Source: Pareuzebyella sediminis (lineage in GTDB: Bacteria; Bacteroidota; Bacteroidia; Flavobacteriales; Flavobacteriaceae). From it: a DNA stretch of 64,000 nucleotides. The stretch is taken from contig NZ_VTZS01000005.1 in assembly GCF_008367235.1 (NCBI RefSeq), positions 1-64,000 of the forward strand, given 5' to 3'. Each line of letters starts with the position of its first letter. Within the stretch, counting starts at the first letter, position 1. Positions 19,260 through 28,183 of the stretch are shown piece by piece. Under the pieces are notes generated by a model that had not been told where the DNA came from, searched no databases, and was given only the letters and a program-made list of their open reading frames with translations. The translations under genes were made by a program, and so were the position numbers.

Positions 19260-20924
19260 ATGTCTCCAACACTGCTCACCTTTTTGGCTTTTGCACCCAT
19301 TCTTTTGGCGACAGTACTTCTTGTAGGTTTCAGGATTCCCGCTAAACAGGTAATGCCTCTTGCGCTTCTGGCAACCGTTATCATAGCCTTCTCGGTTTGG
19401 CACAATTCGCCCAGGTATATTCTTGCATCGGGCATTCAAGGTCTATTCATCACCTTCGATATTTTATATATCATTTTCGGTGCTATCGTTCTTTTAAACC
19501 TCTTAAAATATTCGAAGGCTATCTATACTATCCGCAAGGGCTTTACCAGCATAACAGAAGACCGTAGAATACAAGTGGTGATTATCGCCTGGCTATTCGG
19601 ATCTTTTATAGAAGGTGCCGCGGGTTTTGGTACGCCTGCCGCGATAGTGGCTCCATTATTGGTGGGCCTCGGATTTCCGGCATTTTGTGCGGTTATGCTA
19701 GGGATGATGGTACAAAGTACGGCAGTGACTTTCGGAGCTGTTGGCACTCCGATATTAGTAGGAGTAAGTGGCGGTATACAAAGCCCGGAATTTACCGCTG
19801 AATTGTCGAGTTCTGGATTGGAATTTTCGGACTACATCCAATTGGTAACATCCCAAGTGGTCATATTGCACGCTGTGGCAGGGGTGTTTATACCCACCCT
19901 AATGGTCTGCATGATGACCCGTTATTTTGGTAAGGACAAATCATGGAAAGAAGGGCTGCAAGTTTTGCCGTTCACCCTTTTTGGCGGACTCGCCTTTATT
20001 GTTCCCTATGTGCTTACCGGAACTTTTCTAGGCCCTGAATTTCCCTCGTTATTGGGTGCTCTTGTAGGAATTCCAATCGTTGTTTTTGCTGCCAAACGGG
20101 GATTTTTAATGCCTAAAGGGAGGTGGACTTTTGATAACGAAAAAAATTGGCCCTCCCATTGGATGGGCACATTAAACGTAAAATTGGATCAACAGGATAC
20201 GCAAAAAAAAATACCTCTGGTAAAAGCGTGGTTGCCTTATGTGCTTCTCGCTGTCATATTGGTACTGACGAGATTGGGACAATTACCAATTAAAACCTGG
20301 TTGACCGGAATCACCATCGAGTGGAAAGAAATCTTGGGAACCTCTATATCTGCATCGAGTAGTCCTTTATATCTGCCGGGCACCATTCTACTTTTGGTAG
20401 GTTTCATTACTATTATGATGCATAAGATGCGCTTAAGGGAAGTGAAAATGGCCTTTTCCGAAAGTGCTAAGATCCTCGTTGGTGCAGGATTTGTCCTTGT
20501 ATTTACGATTCCTATGGTTCGCATTTATATCAATTCGGGCATCAATCCATCCGGTTTGCCCGGTATGCCGATAGCCATGGCCGCATGGGTCGCCGGAAAT
20601 GTAGGCGATGTATATCCCTTATTCGCCCCGGCCGTCGGTGCTCTTGGAGCCTTTATTGCCGGTAGTAATACCATAAGCAACCTCATGTTTACCTTGTTCC
20701 AGTTCGGGGTCGCCACAAAATTGGCGATGCCATCATTCGTTATTGTGGCACTTCAGGCTGTGGGTGCGGCAGCTGGAAATATGATTGCCATACATAATGT
20801 GGTGGCGGCTTCGGCTACTGTAGGTTTTCTCGGAAAAGAAGGTATGGTTCTTCGAAAAACGATTATCCCGACCCTATATTATTTGTTGGTAGTGGGCTTA
20901 CTGGGGCTTAGTATCACCTTATGA
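19260..20924 (+). CDS. LldP/GlcA family lactate-glycolate type permease
   Basis: A 554-residue polytopic inner-membrane protein of the L-lactate permease (LctP) family, with a dozen or more hydrophobic segments and family signatures such as GSFIEGAAGFGTPAAIVAPL and the C-terminal FIAGSNTISNLMFTLFQF with NVVAASATVG. Members carry lactate or glycolate with protons; the exact 2-hydroxy acid is unknown. It is followed after 12 bases by a 2-hydroxyacid dehydrogenase, which supports uptake of its substrate, or release of an end product. A 164-base gap separates it from the sulfatase before it, so a second promoter is possible. Confidence 0.93.
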   Translation: MSPTLLTFLAFAPILLATVLLVGFRIPAKQVMPLALLATVIIAFSVWHNSPRYILASGIQGLFITFDILYIIFGAIVLLNLLKYSKAIYTIRKGFTSITEDRRIQVVIIAWLFGSFIEGAAGFGTPAAIVAPLLVGLGFPAFCAVMLGMMVQSTAVTFGAVGTPILVGVSGGIQSPEFTAELSSSGLEFSDYIQLVTSQVVILHAVAGVFIPTLMVCMMTRYFGKDKSWKEGLQVLPFTLFGGLAFIVPYVLTGTFLGPEFPSLLGALVGIPIVVFAAKRGFLMPKGRWTFDNEKNWPSHWMGTLNVKLDQQDTQKKIPLVKAWLPYVLLAVILVLTRLGQLPIKTWLTGITIEWKEILGTSISASSSPLYLPGTILLLVGFITIMMHKMRLREVKMAFSESAKILVGAGFVLVFTIPMVRIYINSGINPSGLPGMPIAMAAWVAGNVGDVYPLFAPAVGALGAFIAGSNTISNLMFTLFQFGVATKLAMPSFVIVALQAVGAAAGNMIAIHNVVAASATVGFLGKEGMVLRKTIIPTLYYLLVVGLLGLSITL

Positions 20925-20936
20925 ATTAACAACTGA

Positions 20937-23807
20937 ATGGAAGATTTCTACAATAGATTAAAAAAGGACATAAAGGGTGATGTATTGGTAGATGACTACT
21001 CCTTAGGCATGTACGCTACCGATGCCAGTATTTACCAAATAACTCCGGTTGCTATCGTTTTACCTAGGGATGGCGAAGATGTTAAGAAAGCCATTGCTGT
21101 GGCACGAGCCCATAAAATTACCATTCTTCCTAGAGGAGCGGGTACTAGTTTGGCTGGGCAGACCGTGGGTAAATCAATGGTCTTGGATTTCTCAAAGTAC
21201 ATGAACGCCGTCTTGGAAATTAACGCGACCGAAAAATGGGTACGGGTACAACCCGGGTTGGCCCGAGACGATTTAAATGCCGCATTGAAGCCCTACGGAC
21301 TTCATTTTGCGCCCGATCCGGCGACAAGTAGTAGGGCGACCATTGGAGGAATGGTAGGCAATAATTCTTCTGGAACAAAGAGTATCCTCTATGGAAAGAC
21401 CGTTGACCATGTGCTACAGGCCTCGGTTGTTTTGGCGGATGGCACCGAAATGTATTTAAAGAACTGTTCCCCAGAAGAATATCGGAAAAAAGCTTCACAA
21501 CCGAATCGGGAAGGAGAGATTCATGCGGCATTCAAGAAACTGATAGAAGACAACGTTCAGGAGATTAAAGACCGTTTTCCCAAGGTTATGCGAAGGGTAG
21601 GGGGCTACAATTTGGATGAATTTATAGATACCAATCAATGGAATCTCAGCAAATTGGTGTGTGGTAGTGAAGGAACATTGGCCATTACCATGGAGCTAAA
21701 GCTAAATCTGGTCGATCTACCCTCGTATAAATCGGTCTGTGTAGTACATTTTTCGAAAGTTCTCGAGGCGATTTCATCGGTAGAGACCATGCTCGGATAC
21801 AAACCGTCCGCTGTTGAAATTTTGGACAGTACCGTAGTGCAGTTAAGTAAGGAAAACTTGACCACAAAACACCACTGTCATTTTATTGAAGGTGCTCCAG
21901 CTGCGATTATGGTCGTGGAATTTTATGGGGATACTCCCGAGGACGTGTTGGATCGACCTAAACAGATGATCGCGCAATTAAAGGCGAATAATTTCGGGTA
22001 TGCTTATCCGTTGTTTCTTGAAGGGCAAGCGTATGAAGATGTGTGGGTTATAAGAAAAAAGGGGCTTGGGCTGATGTTGGGTTTGAAAGGCAATAAAAAG
22101 CCTCTGGCCTTTATAGAAGATGCCGGAATACCCTCGCAACACTTGCCAAAGTATATCGATGAGGTATTGAAGGTATGTCGAAAACACGGCACGGAAGCGG
22201 CCATGTATGCCCATGCCAGTGTAGGTGTAATCCATGTGCGTCCGATACTGGATCTGAGGTTGGCGGAAGATATCGAAAGATTAAAAAGAATCACCGAGGA
22301 TACTTTTAAACTTGTGATGAAATACAAAGGTTCCTGGAGCGGGGAACATGGTGACGGGCTAGTACGTAGTGCTTACAATAAACGTTTTTTTGGTGATATC
22401 CTCTATGGGGTATTTTTGGAAGTAAAGCGTCTTTTTGACCCTGATAACTTGATGAATCCTGGTAAGATTGTTGAAGCCCAGACTATAGAACACAATTTAC
22501 GTTATGGCGTAGCATATAGGGATCAAAAGGTAAAAACGGAATATAAATATGAAGTGGAGGAAGGGTTTGCGGCTTCCGTGCATATGTGTACGGGTGTTGG
22601 TGAATGCCGCAAAGTGTTGGGCGGAACCATGTGCCCCAGTTTTAAGGCTACAAGAGACGAGGAACATTCCACAAGGGGTAGGGCCAATGCACTTCGCATG
22701 GCAATGTCAGGCCAATTTGGTGCTAAGGGGCTTTCAAGCCATCGGTTGCACGAGGTCATGGATCTTTGCCTTTCATGTAAGGCCTGCAAATCGGAATGCC
22801 CCAGTAATGTGGATATGGCCAAAATGAAAAGCGATACGCTTCAAATGTACTATGACGAAAACGGCACTACCTTAAGGGATCGACTGATTCGCGATTCGGC
22901 AAAGCTGGCAGCAAATTTATCCGGATGGAAGGCGGGTATGGTAAACAGTATTCAAAAAAGCCACTTGTTTCGGTCTGTTTTAGAACACACCGCAAGATTC
23001 GATAAACGTAGAATATTGCCCGATTTTGCTAAAGAACCCTTCTACAAATGGTTTGCTGAAAATGCACATAAAACCAATAAGGGCGTTAAAAAAGTAGTTT
23101 TGTTCGCAGATACTTATTTAAACTATCACGAACCCCAAATCGGTATTTCCGCCATGGATTTGCTGAATTCCTGCGGTTATGAGGTCATTTTAGCCAATGT
23201 CGGCTGTTGTCAAAGGCCTAAAATTTCACATGGCTTTTTAAGGGATGCAAAAAAAGATGGCGGCAACACAATTAGGGAGCTCAAAAAATATCTGGATAAA
23301 GGATTAAAAGTCTTGGTCTGTGAGCCTAGTTGCGCTTCGGCATTGAACGACGACTTGCCCGATATGATTGCCGACCAGAAAACGGCTCGACAATTAAAAA
23401 ATGGTGTAATGATGATTGATGCCTTCTTGGCCAATGAATTTGAAAATGGACGGTTAGATGTCCATTTTGAATTGGTATCCGAAGCCTTGGCCATTCATGG
23501 GCATTGCCATCAAAAAGCACTATATGGAACGAATAATATGAAATCGTTGCTAAAGAATTCAAAAAAGGATGTTGCCGAAATTCCCTCGGGATGTTGTGGT
23601 ATGGCGGGATCTTTTGGGTACGAAAAGGAGCATTACGATCTATCGGAAAAAATCGGAGCGGAAATTCTGTTTCCTGCGGTAGAGAAGTTGCAAAAAAACT
23701 ATGAAATTGTAGCTTGTGGCTTTAGTTGCCGTCACCAGATACACCATTTTACAAAAGCAAGGCCAAAGCATTTTGTAGAAGTTATAAGGGCAGTAAAAAA
23801 TAATTAA
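20937..23807 (+). CDS. FAD and Fe-S 2-hydroxyacid dehydrogenase (GlcD-GlcF/D-LDH-like fusion)
   Basis: A 956-residue fused flavin/iron-sulfur dehydrogenase. Residues about 1-470 are an FAD-binding type 4 domain (LPRGAGTSLAGQTVG, ATIGGMVGNNSSG, LVCGSEGTLAI) and its C-terminal oxidase cap (GSWSGEHGDGLVRS, DPDNLMNPGKIV). Next come ferredoxin-like cysteine clusters (CTGVGECRKVLGGTMCPS and CLSCKACKSECPSNV). The end holds two cysteine-rich CCG-type segments (GCCQRPKISHGF; HGHCHQKAL ... GCCGMAGSFGYE). Family members oxidise D-lactate, glycolate or D-2-hydroxyglutarate to the 2-oxo acid and feed electrons to the respiratory chain. The adjacent lactate-type permease and an aminotransferase of the glyoxylate type point to glycolate or lactate, or a substituted analogue; inference. 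Confidence 0.9.
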   Translation: MEDFYNRLKKDIKGDVLVDDYSLGMYATDASIYQITPVAIVLPRDGEDVKKAIAVARAHKITILPRGAGTSLAGQTVGKSMVLDFSKYMNAVLEINATEKWVRVQPGLARDDLNAALKPYGLHFAPDPATSSRATIGGMVGNNSSGTKSILYGKTVDHVLQASVVLADGTEMYLKNCSPEEYRKKASQPNREGEIHAAFKKLIEDNVQEIKDRFPKVMRRVGGYNLDEFIDTNQWNLSKLVCGSEGTLAITMELKLNLVDLPSYKSVCVVHFSKVLEAISSVETMLGYKPSAVEILDSTVVQLSKENLTTKHHCHFIEGAPAAIMVVEFYGDTPEDVLDRPKQMIAQLKANNFGYAYPLFLEGQAYEDVWVIRKKGLGLMLGLKGNKKPLAFIEDAGIPSQHLPKYIDEVLKVCRKHGTEAAMYAHASVGVIHVRPILDLRLAEDIERLKRITEDTFKLVMKYKGSWSGEHGDGLVRSAYNKRFFGDILYGVFLEVKRLFDPDNLMNPGKIVEAQTIEHNLRYGVAYRDQKVKTEYKYEVEEGFAASVHMCTGVGECRKVLGGTMCPSFKATRDEEHSTRGRANALRMAMSGQFGAKGLSSHRLHEVMDLCLSCKACKSECPSNVDMAKMKSDTLQMYYDENGTTLRDRLIRDSAKLAANLSGWKAGMVNSIQKSHLFRSVLEHTARFDKRRILPDFAKEPFYKWFAENAHKTNKGVKKVVLFADTYLNYHEPQIGISAMDLLNSCGYEVILANVGCCQRPKISHGFLRDAKKDGGNTIRELKKYLDKGLKVLVCEPSCASALNDDLPDMIADQKTARQLKNGVMMIDAFLANEFENGRLDVHFELVSEALAIHGHCHQKALYGTNNMKSLLKNSKKDVAEIPSGCCGMAGSFGYEKEHYDLSEKIGAEILFPAVEKLQKNYEIVACGFSCRHQIHHFTKARPKHFVEVIRAVKNN

Positions 23808-23852
23808 TATCTTAAAATATCTAAAAAATCCAAATCAATAAAAATAAAGAAG

Positions 23853-24965
23853 ATGGGAGAAATAGATGAAATGAAAACCAGTACAAGGGTGCTATTGGGT
23901 CCAGGCCCCAGTGAGGTTCATCCACGGGTATTAAGAGCTATGGCCACGCCATTGATAGGTCATTTAGACCCAGAGTTTCTAGAGGTCATGGACGATATCA
24001 AAACCATGACACAAGAATCGTTGCAAACCAAAAATCCGCTAACCTTCGTAGTTTCCGCACCAGGTAGCGCCGGCATGGAGACGTGTCTTGTAAATTTGTT
24101 AGAGCCTGGTGACGAGGCGGTAATCTGCATACATGGTGTTTTCGGAAACCGTATGGCAGATATTGCGGAACGCTGTGGAGCAAAGGTAACCAAAGTAGAG
24201 GCCGAGTGGGGCACTCCGATAAAAGTTGAGGATATTAAAAAGGTTTTGGAGAATGGTAGTCCCAAATTATTGGCCATTGTACATGCAGAGACTTCTACCG
24301 GGGTATTGCAACCTTTGGAAGAAATCAGCAAGTTGACAAAAGCGGCAGGAGCGCTTTTTGTGGTGGACGCTGTAACCTCGTATTGCGGAACGGAACTAAA
24401 AGTTGATGAATGGGGCATCGACGCCTTATACGCGGGCAGCCAGAAATGCCTAAGTGCACCTCCGGGGCTTTCGCCTGTCACCTTTAGCCAGGCTGCGATA
24501 GACGTACTTGATAATAGAAAAACCAAAGTTCAGAGCTGGTTTTTAGATTTATCGCTGGTCAAAAATTACTGGACAGGGGCTAAAAGGGCCTACCACCATA
24601 CAGCTCCTATATCCGCCATGTACGCCATGCGCGAGGCACTTCGTATCGTCCTTGAAGAAGGACTGGAAAATCGTTTTAAAAGGCACCAAAAAAATCATGA
24701 ACTGTTACGCGACGGGCTCGAGAGTATGGGGTTTGAATTTTTAGTGGAGAGGCAGTACCGCCTGCCAATGTTGAACGCCGTACGAATTCCTGAGGGTGTT
24801 GACGATGTCAAGGTAAGGAAACGTCTTTTAGACGATTACAATATCGAGATTGGCGGAGGTCTCGGCCCTTATGCCGGTAAAATATGGCGTATCGGGCTAA
24901 TGGGTGAAAGCTCTGACGCCAACCATGTAAATATGTTGTTGGCGGCCCTTAAGAAAGTAATGTAA
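23853..24965 (+). CDS. Class V PLP aminotransferase (alanine-glyoxylate/serine-pyruvate type)
   Basis: A 370-residue fold-type I PLP enzyme. It shows the AGAT-family opening LLGPGPSEVHPRVLRAM, the aromatic-pocket region HGVFGNRMADIAERCG, HAETSTGVLQPL, VVDAVTSY with the PLP Asp, and the Schiff-base lysine in YAGSQKCLSAPPGLSP. Members transaminate glyoxylate with alanine or serine. With the permease and dehydrogenase before it, the simplest reading is 2-hydroxy acid to 2-oxo acid to amino acid, for example glycolate to glyoxylate to glycine. The second in-frame ATG, six codons on, is an alternative start. Gap to the previous gene is 45 bases and to the next sulfatase 39. Confidence 0.88.
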   Translation: MGEIDEMKTSTRVLLGPGPSEVHPRVLRAMATPLIGHLDPEFLEVMDDIKTMTQESLQTKNPLTFVVSAPGSAGMETCLVNLLEPGDEAVICIHGVFGNRMADIAERCGAKVTKVEAEWGTPIKVEDIKKVLENGSPKLLAIVHAETSTGVLQPLEEISKLTKAAGALFVVDAVTSYCGTELKVDEWGIDALYAGSQKCLSAPPGLSPVTFSQAAIDVLDNRKTKVQSWFLDLSLVKNYWTGAKRAYHHTAPISAMYAMREALRIVLEEGLENRFKRHQKNHELLRDGLESMGFEFLVERQYRLPMLNAVRIPEGVDDVKVRKRLLDDYNIEIGGGLGPYAGKIWRIGLMGESSDANHVNMLLAALKKVM

Positions 24966-25004
24966 GGTTTTATTAAACTTCGTTATGTAAATACGAGCAA
25001 AGGA

Positions 25005-26441
25005 ATGAATTTAAGTACTTGCTGGCTTTTAGTCATGTTAATGTTTATGGGCTGTTCGCAACGATCTAATACATCGAAGGCCGCTATTAAGAATGAGGGA
25101 ATGCCAAATATCATCCTACTCATGGCTGATGATCAAGGCTGGGGCGATACAGCATACAACGGCCACCCCCATCTACGAACCCCGAATCTTGATAGCATGG
25201 CTGCGAATGGTGCGGTCTTCGAACGTTTCTATGCGGCATCTGCGGTATGTTCGCCTACAAGGGGAAGTGTGATGACAGGCCGGCATCCCTTACGATACGG
25301 CATATGCCATGCCAATTGTGGCCATATAAAGGCCGAGGAAATCACACTGGGCGAAATGGCCAGAAAAACAGGCTATGTGACGGGCCACTTCGGCAAATGG
25401 CATTTGGGCACACTTACTAAGGATACCGTAGAAGCCAATCGGGGAGGACGGCCCAAGTTCGATGCCGATTATGCCCCACCATGGGATCATGGTTTTGACG
25501 TAAGTTTTGTCACCGAATCGAAAGTGCCCACATGGAACCCTATGATTACGCCACCAAGAAGTTCGGGTGATGTCAACAAATCGTTAAAGGAGGGTGAACC
25601 CTTCAATACGGCCTACTGGACGGGTCCCCGTCAAATGGCAACGGAAAACTTGGAGGGCGACGATTCTAGAGTGATTATGGATCGTGTGATTCCATTCATC
25701 GAAAATGCCGTAAACGAAAAGAAACCATTTCTAAGCATTATCTGGTTTCATACGCCGCATTTGCCAGTATTGACCGGAGAAGTGTATAGAAAACCTTATA
25801 ATCACCTATCAGAAGATCAGCAGCATTATTACGGAGTCATTACTGCCATGGACCAACAGGTAGGACGACTTCGAAAAAAGTTAAAATCTCTTGGTATTTC
25901 GGAGAAAACCGTAGTGTTCTACACGAGTGACAACGGGCCCGAAGGAAAGTCGGCCAAAGGCCGCACCCAAGGTAGTACAAGAGGATTAAAAGGAAGAAAA
26001 AGGAGTCTGAATGAAGGAGGCATACGTGTTCCGGGTATTATGGAATGGCCCGGAAAGGTAAAACCTGGCACACGGGTAAAAATCCCTTGTTTCACTTCAG
26101 ACTATTTTCCGACCGTAGCCCATATCTTGGGATTGGATTTGAAAGAATACAAACGCCCGTTCGACGGTACCGATTTACTGCCGATAGCACAGGGAGAAGT
26201 AAAGCAACGGTTCAAACCTTTGGCATTTGAGTTCCAAGACCAATTGGCGTTAATTGACAATAACTACAAAATTTATAGTAGAGATGGGGGTGAGAGTTTT
26301 GAATTATATAATCTTGCATTTGATTCGGGCGAAATGATAAATTTGGCTACAAAAGATTCGGGTAGGCTCGATAAAATGGTTTCCATATGGCGCAAATGGA
26401 AAATATCTCAAGAGAACAGCGCCCAAGGAAACGATTATTAA
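25005..26441 (+). CDS. Type I sulfatase, lipoprotein (CSPTR)
   Basis: A 478-residue sulfatase with lipobox FMGC (Cys17). It shows the metal-binding LLMADDQGWGD, the formylglycine motif CSPTR (Cys82), GHFGKWHLGTL, and the YTSDNGPEG block. The motif set is complete, so it should be active after Cys-to-formylglycine conversion. It follows the aminotransferase by 39 bases, which ties the sulfatases to the 2-hydroxy-acid genes in one transcript. The substrate cannot be deduced. Confidence 0.92.
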   Translation: MNLSTCWLLVMLMFMGCSQRSNTSKAAIKNEGMPNIILLMADDQGWGDTAYNGHPHLRTPNLDSMAANGAVFERFYAASAVCSPTRGSVMTGRHPLRYGICHANCGHIKAEEITLGEMARKTGYVTGHFGKWHLGTLTKDTVEANRGGRPKFDADYAPPWDHGFDVSFVTESKVPTWNPMITPPRSSGDVNKSLKEGEPFNTAYWTGPRQMATENLEGDDSRVIMDRVIPFIENAVNEKKPFLSIIWFHTPHLPVLTGEVYRKPYNHLSEDQQHYYGVITAMDQQVGRLRKKLKSLGISEKTVVFYTSDNGPEGKSAKGRTQGSTRGLKGRKRSLNEGGIRVPGIMEWPGKVKPGTRVKIPCFTSDYFPTVAHILGLDLKEYKRPFDGTDLLPIAQGEVKQRFKPLAFEFQDQLALIDNNYKIYSRDGGESFELYNLAFDSGEMINLATKDSGRLDKMVSIWRKWKISQENSAQGNDY

Positions 26442-26539
26442 AAAAGTATAAAACGTTACGTACCCATAGAAAATAGTTCAAACTACATATTCTATTTTGA
26501 TAGGTGCTTATTTTAAATTAAACTTTATAATTACTACCA

Positions 26540-28090
26540 ATGAAAAATACATCTTTACCCTTAGTACTACTAGTTTTATGGTTAGGGTCTTGCCAGCAAT
26601 CGAGTGAGAAAAAGAACGAGACGGAGCACAAAAAACCTAATATCGTTTTTCTATTTGCGGATGACCAGACTTTTGAGAGTGTTCGGGCCTTGGGGTTCGA
26701 TGAAGTGTATACTCCGAATCTCGATCGATTGGTCAATGGGGGAACCTCTTTTACCCATGCATACAATATGGGAGGATGGAACGGTGCCATTTGTGTCGCT
26801 TCAAGAGCTATGATTATATCGGGATCCTATATTTGGAATGCTCAGGAAAAGAGTCAGGAATGGCGAAAGGGTGATTCAACGGCCTTGACCCAAACATGGA
26901 GTAAATTGCTTGAGAATAAGGGATATGATACCTATATGACTGGAAAATGGCATGTACAAGCACCTGCCGATGAAATTTTTTCCCGTGCTGAGCATATTCG
27001 ACCTGGTATGCCTAGAGATAGAGGAGGAGAATTGGCCGAAGCCCAAAATAAATGGAGAAAAGAATCGGGCGATATGAAAGATTGGAACGACTATATGCCA
27101 CTCGGTTATGGCCGGCCTACGGGTCCTGAGGACACTGAATGGTCGCCTACCGACACGTTACAAGGTGGTTTTTGGGAAGGAGGTAAGCATTGGAGCGAGG
27201 TAGTGCGCGACGACGCTTTATCCTTCATAGATACGGCAAAGACTAAAGACAATCCATTCTTTATGTATTTAGCTTTCAATGCGACTCACGATCCAAGACA
27301 AGCACCCCAACGGTTTTTAGATATGTATCCTTTGGAAGACATAAAAGTTCCTGAAAACTTTTTACCCCAATACCCGTATAAAGATGATATGGGGAACCCT
27401 CCCGGATTAAGGGACGAAGCTTTGGCTCCTTTTCCGAGAACAGAGTATGCGGTCAAGGTACACCGACAAGAGTATTATGCCCTGTTAAGCCATATGGACG
27501 AACAGATCGGTGCTATTCTAGATGCCTTGGGAACCAGTGGTAAAATGGACAATACCTATATCTTCTTCGGTGCAGATCACGGACTTTCAGTGGGTCACCA
27601 TGGTCTGATTGGAAAACAGAGCATGTTCGACCACAGTGTGCGTATCCCTATGATGGTGGTCGGTCCGGGTATACCCAAGGGAAAGCGTTTAGACCAAGAT
27701 GTCTATTTGCAGGATATTATGGCTACCTCTTTGGAATTGGCCGACGTTCAAAAACCCGATTATGTACAATTCAATAGCTTTTTGGATATTATTAAAGGGA
27801 ACCGGGAGGAAAGCCATTACGATGGAATCTACGGAGCTTATATGAACGTACAACGAATGATTCGAAAAGACGGGTTCAAACTTTTGGTCTATCCGAAAAT
27901 AGAGAAGGTACTTTTGTTCGATTTGGAGAACGATCCCAATGAAATGAACGATTTGTCCGAAAATCCCGAATACTCCGAAAAGGTCAAAACACTTTTCACC
28001 GATCTTTTGGAACTTCAGAAAAAAATGAACGATAAATTATCGTTACAGAAGATTTACGAGAAAGTTTTGACAACTCCGGTTAAAGGCTAA
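26540..28090 (+). CDS. Type I sulfatase, lipoprotein, CVASR active-site variant
   Basis: A 516-residue sulfatase with lipobox LGSC (Cys18). It shows FLFADDQT at the metal site, the active-site motif CVASR (Cys85; Ala at the third place instead of the Pro of its four neighbours), YMTGKWH and FGADHGLSVG. C-x-A-x-R is a known allowed form of the sulfatase signature, so activity is expected. In general look (GGWNGAICVASRAM, GLIGKQSMFDHSVRIPMMV) it belongs to the choline-sulfatase/iduronate-sulfatase-like branch rather than the arylsulfatase branch of the others; this is a judgement by eye. Gap to the preceding gene is 98 bases. Confidence 0.9.
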   Translation: MKNTSLPLVLLVLWLGSCQQSSEKKNETEHKKPNIVFLFADDQTFESVRALGFDEVYTPNLDRLVNGGTSFTHAYNMGGWNGAICVASRAMIISGSYIWNAQEKSQEWRKGDSTALTQTWSKLLENKGYDTYMTGKWHVQAPADEIFSRAEHIRPGMPRDRGGELAEAQNKWRKESGDMKDWNDYMPLGYGRPTGPEDTEWSPTDTLQGGFWEGGKHWSEVVRDDALSFIDTAKTKDNPFFMYLAFNATHDPRQAPQRFLDMYPLEDIKVPENFLPQYPYKDDMGNPPGLRDEALAPFPRTEYAVKVHRQEYYALLSHMDEQIGAILDALGTSGKMDNTYIFFGADHGLSVGHHGLIGKQSMFDHSVRIPMMVVGPGIPKGKRLDQDVYLQDIMATSLELADVQKPDYVQFNSFLDIIKGNREESHYDGIYGAYMNVQRMIRKDGFKLLVYPKIEKVLLFDLENDPNEMNDLSENPEYSEKVKTLFTDLLELQKKMNDKLSLQKIYEKVLTTPVKG

Positions 28091-28183
28091 TGAAGCTATT
28101 GCTATTTGATCAAACATTTTCATCCATTTGGGTGCGGTATAAAAACTTGCGATCGAATCTGTTTATAAAAAAAGGTAAGATTC

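Noticed and set aside
23960-24526. A 188-codon open frame on the minus strand
   Set aside because: It lies inside the aminotransferase gene, whose product has all expected motifs; the antisense frame has no recognisable domain.
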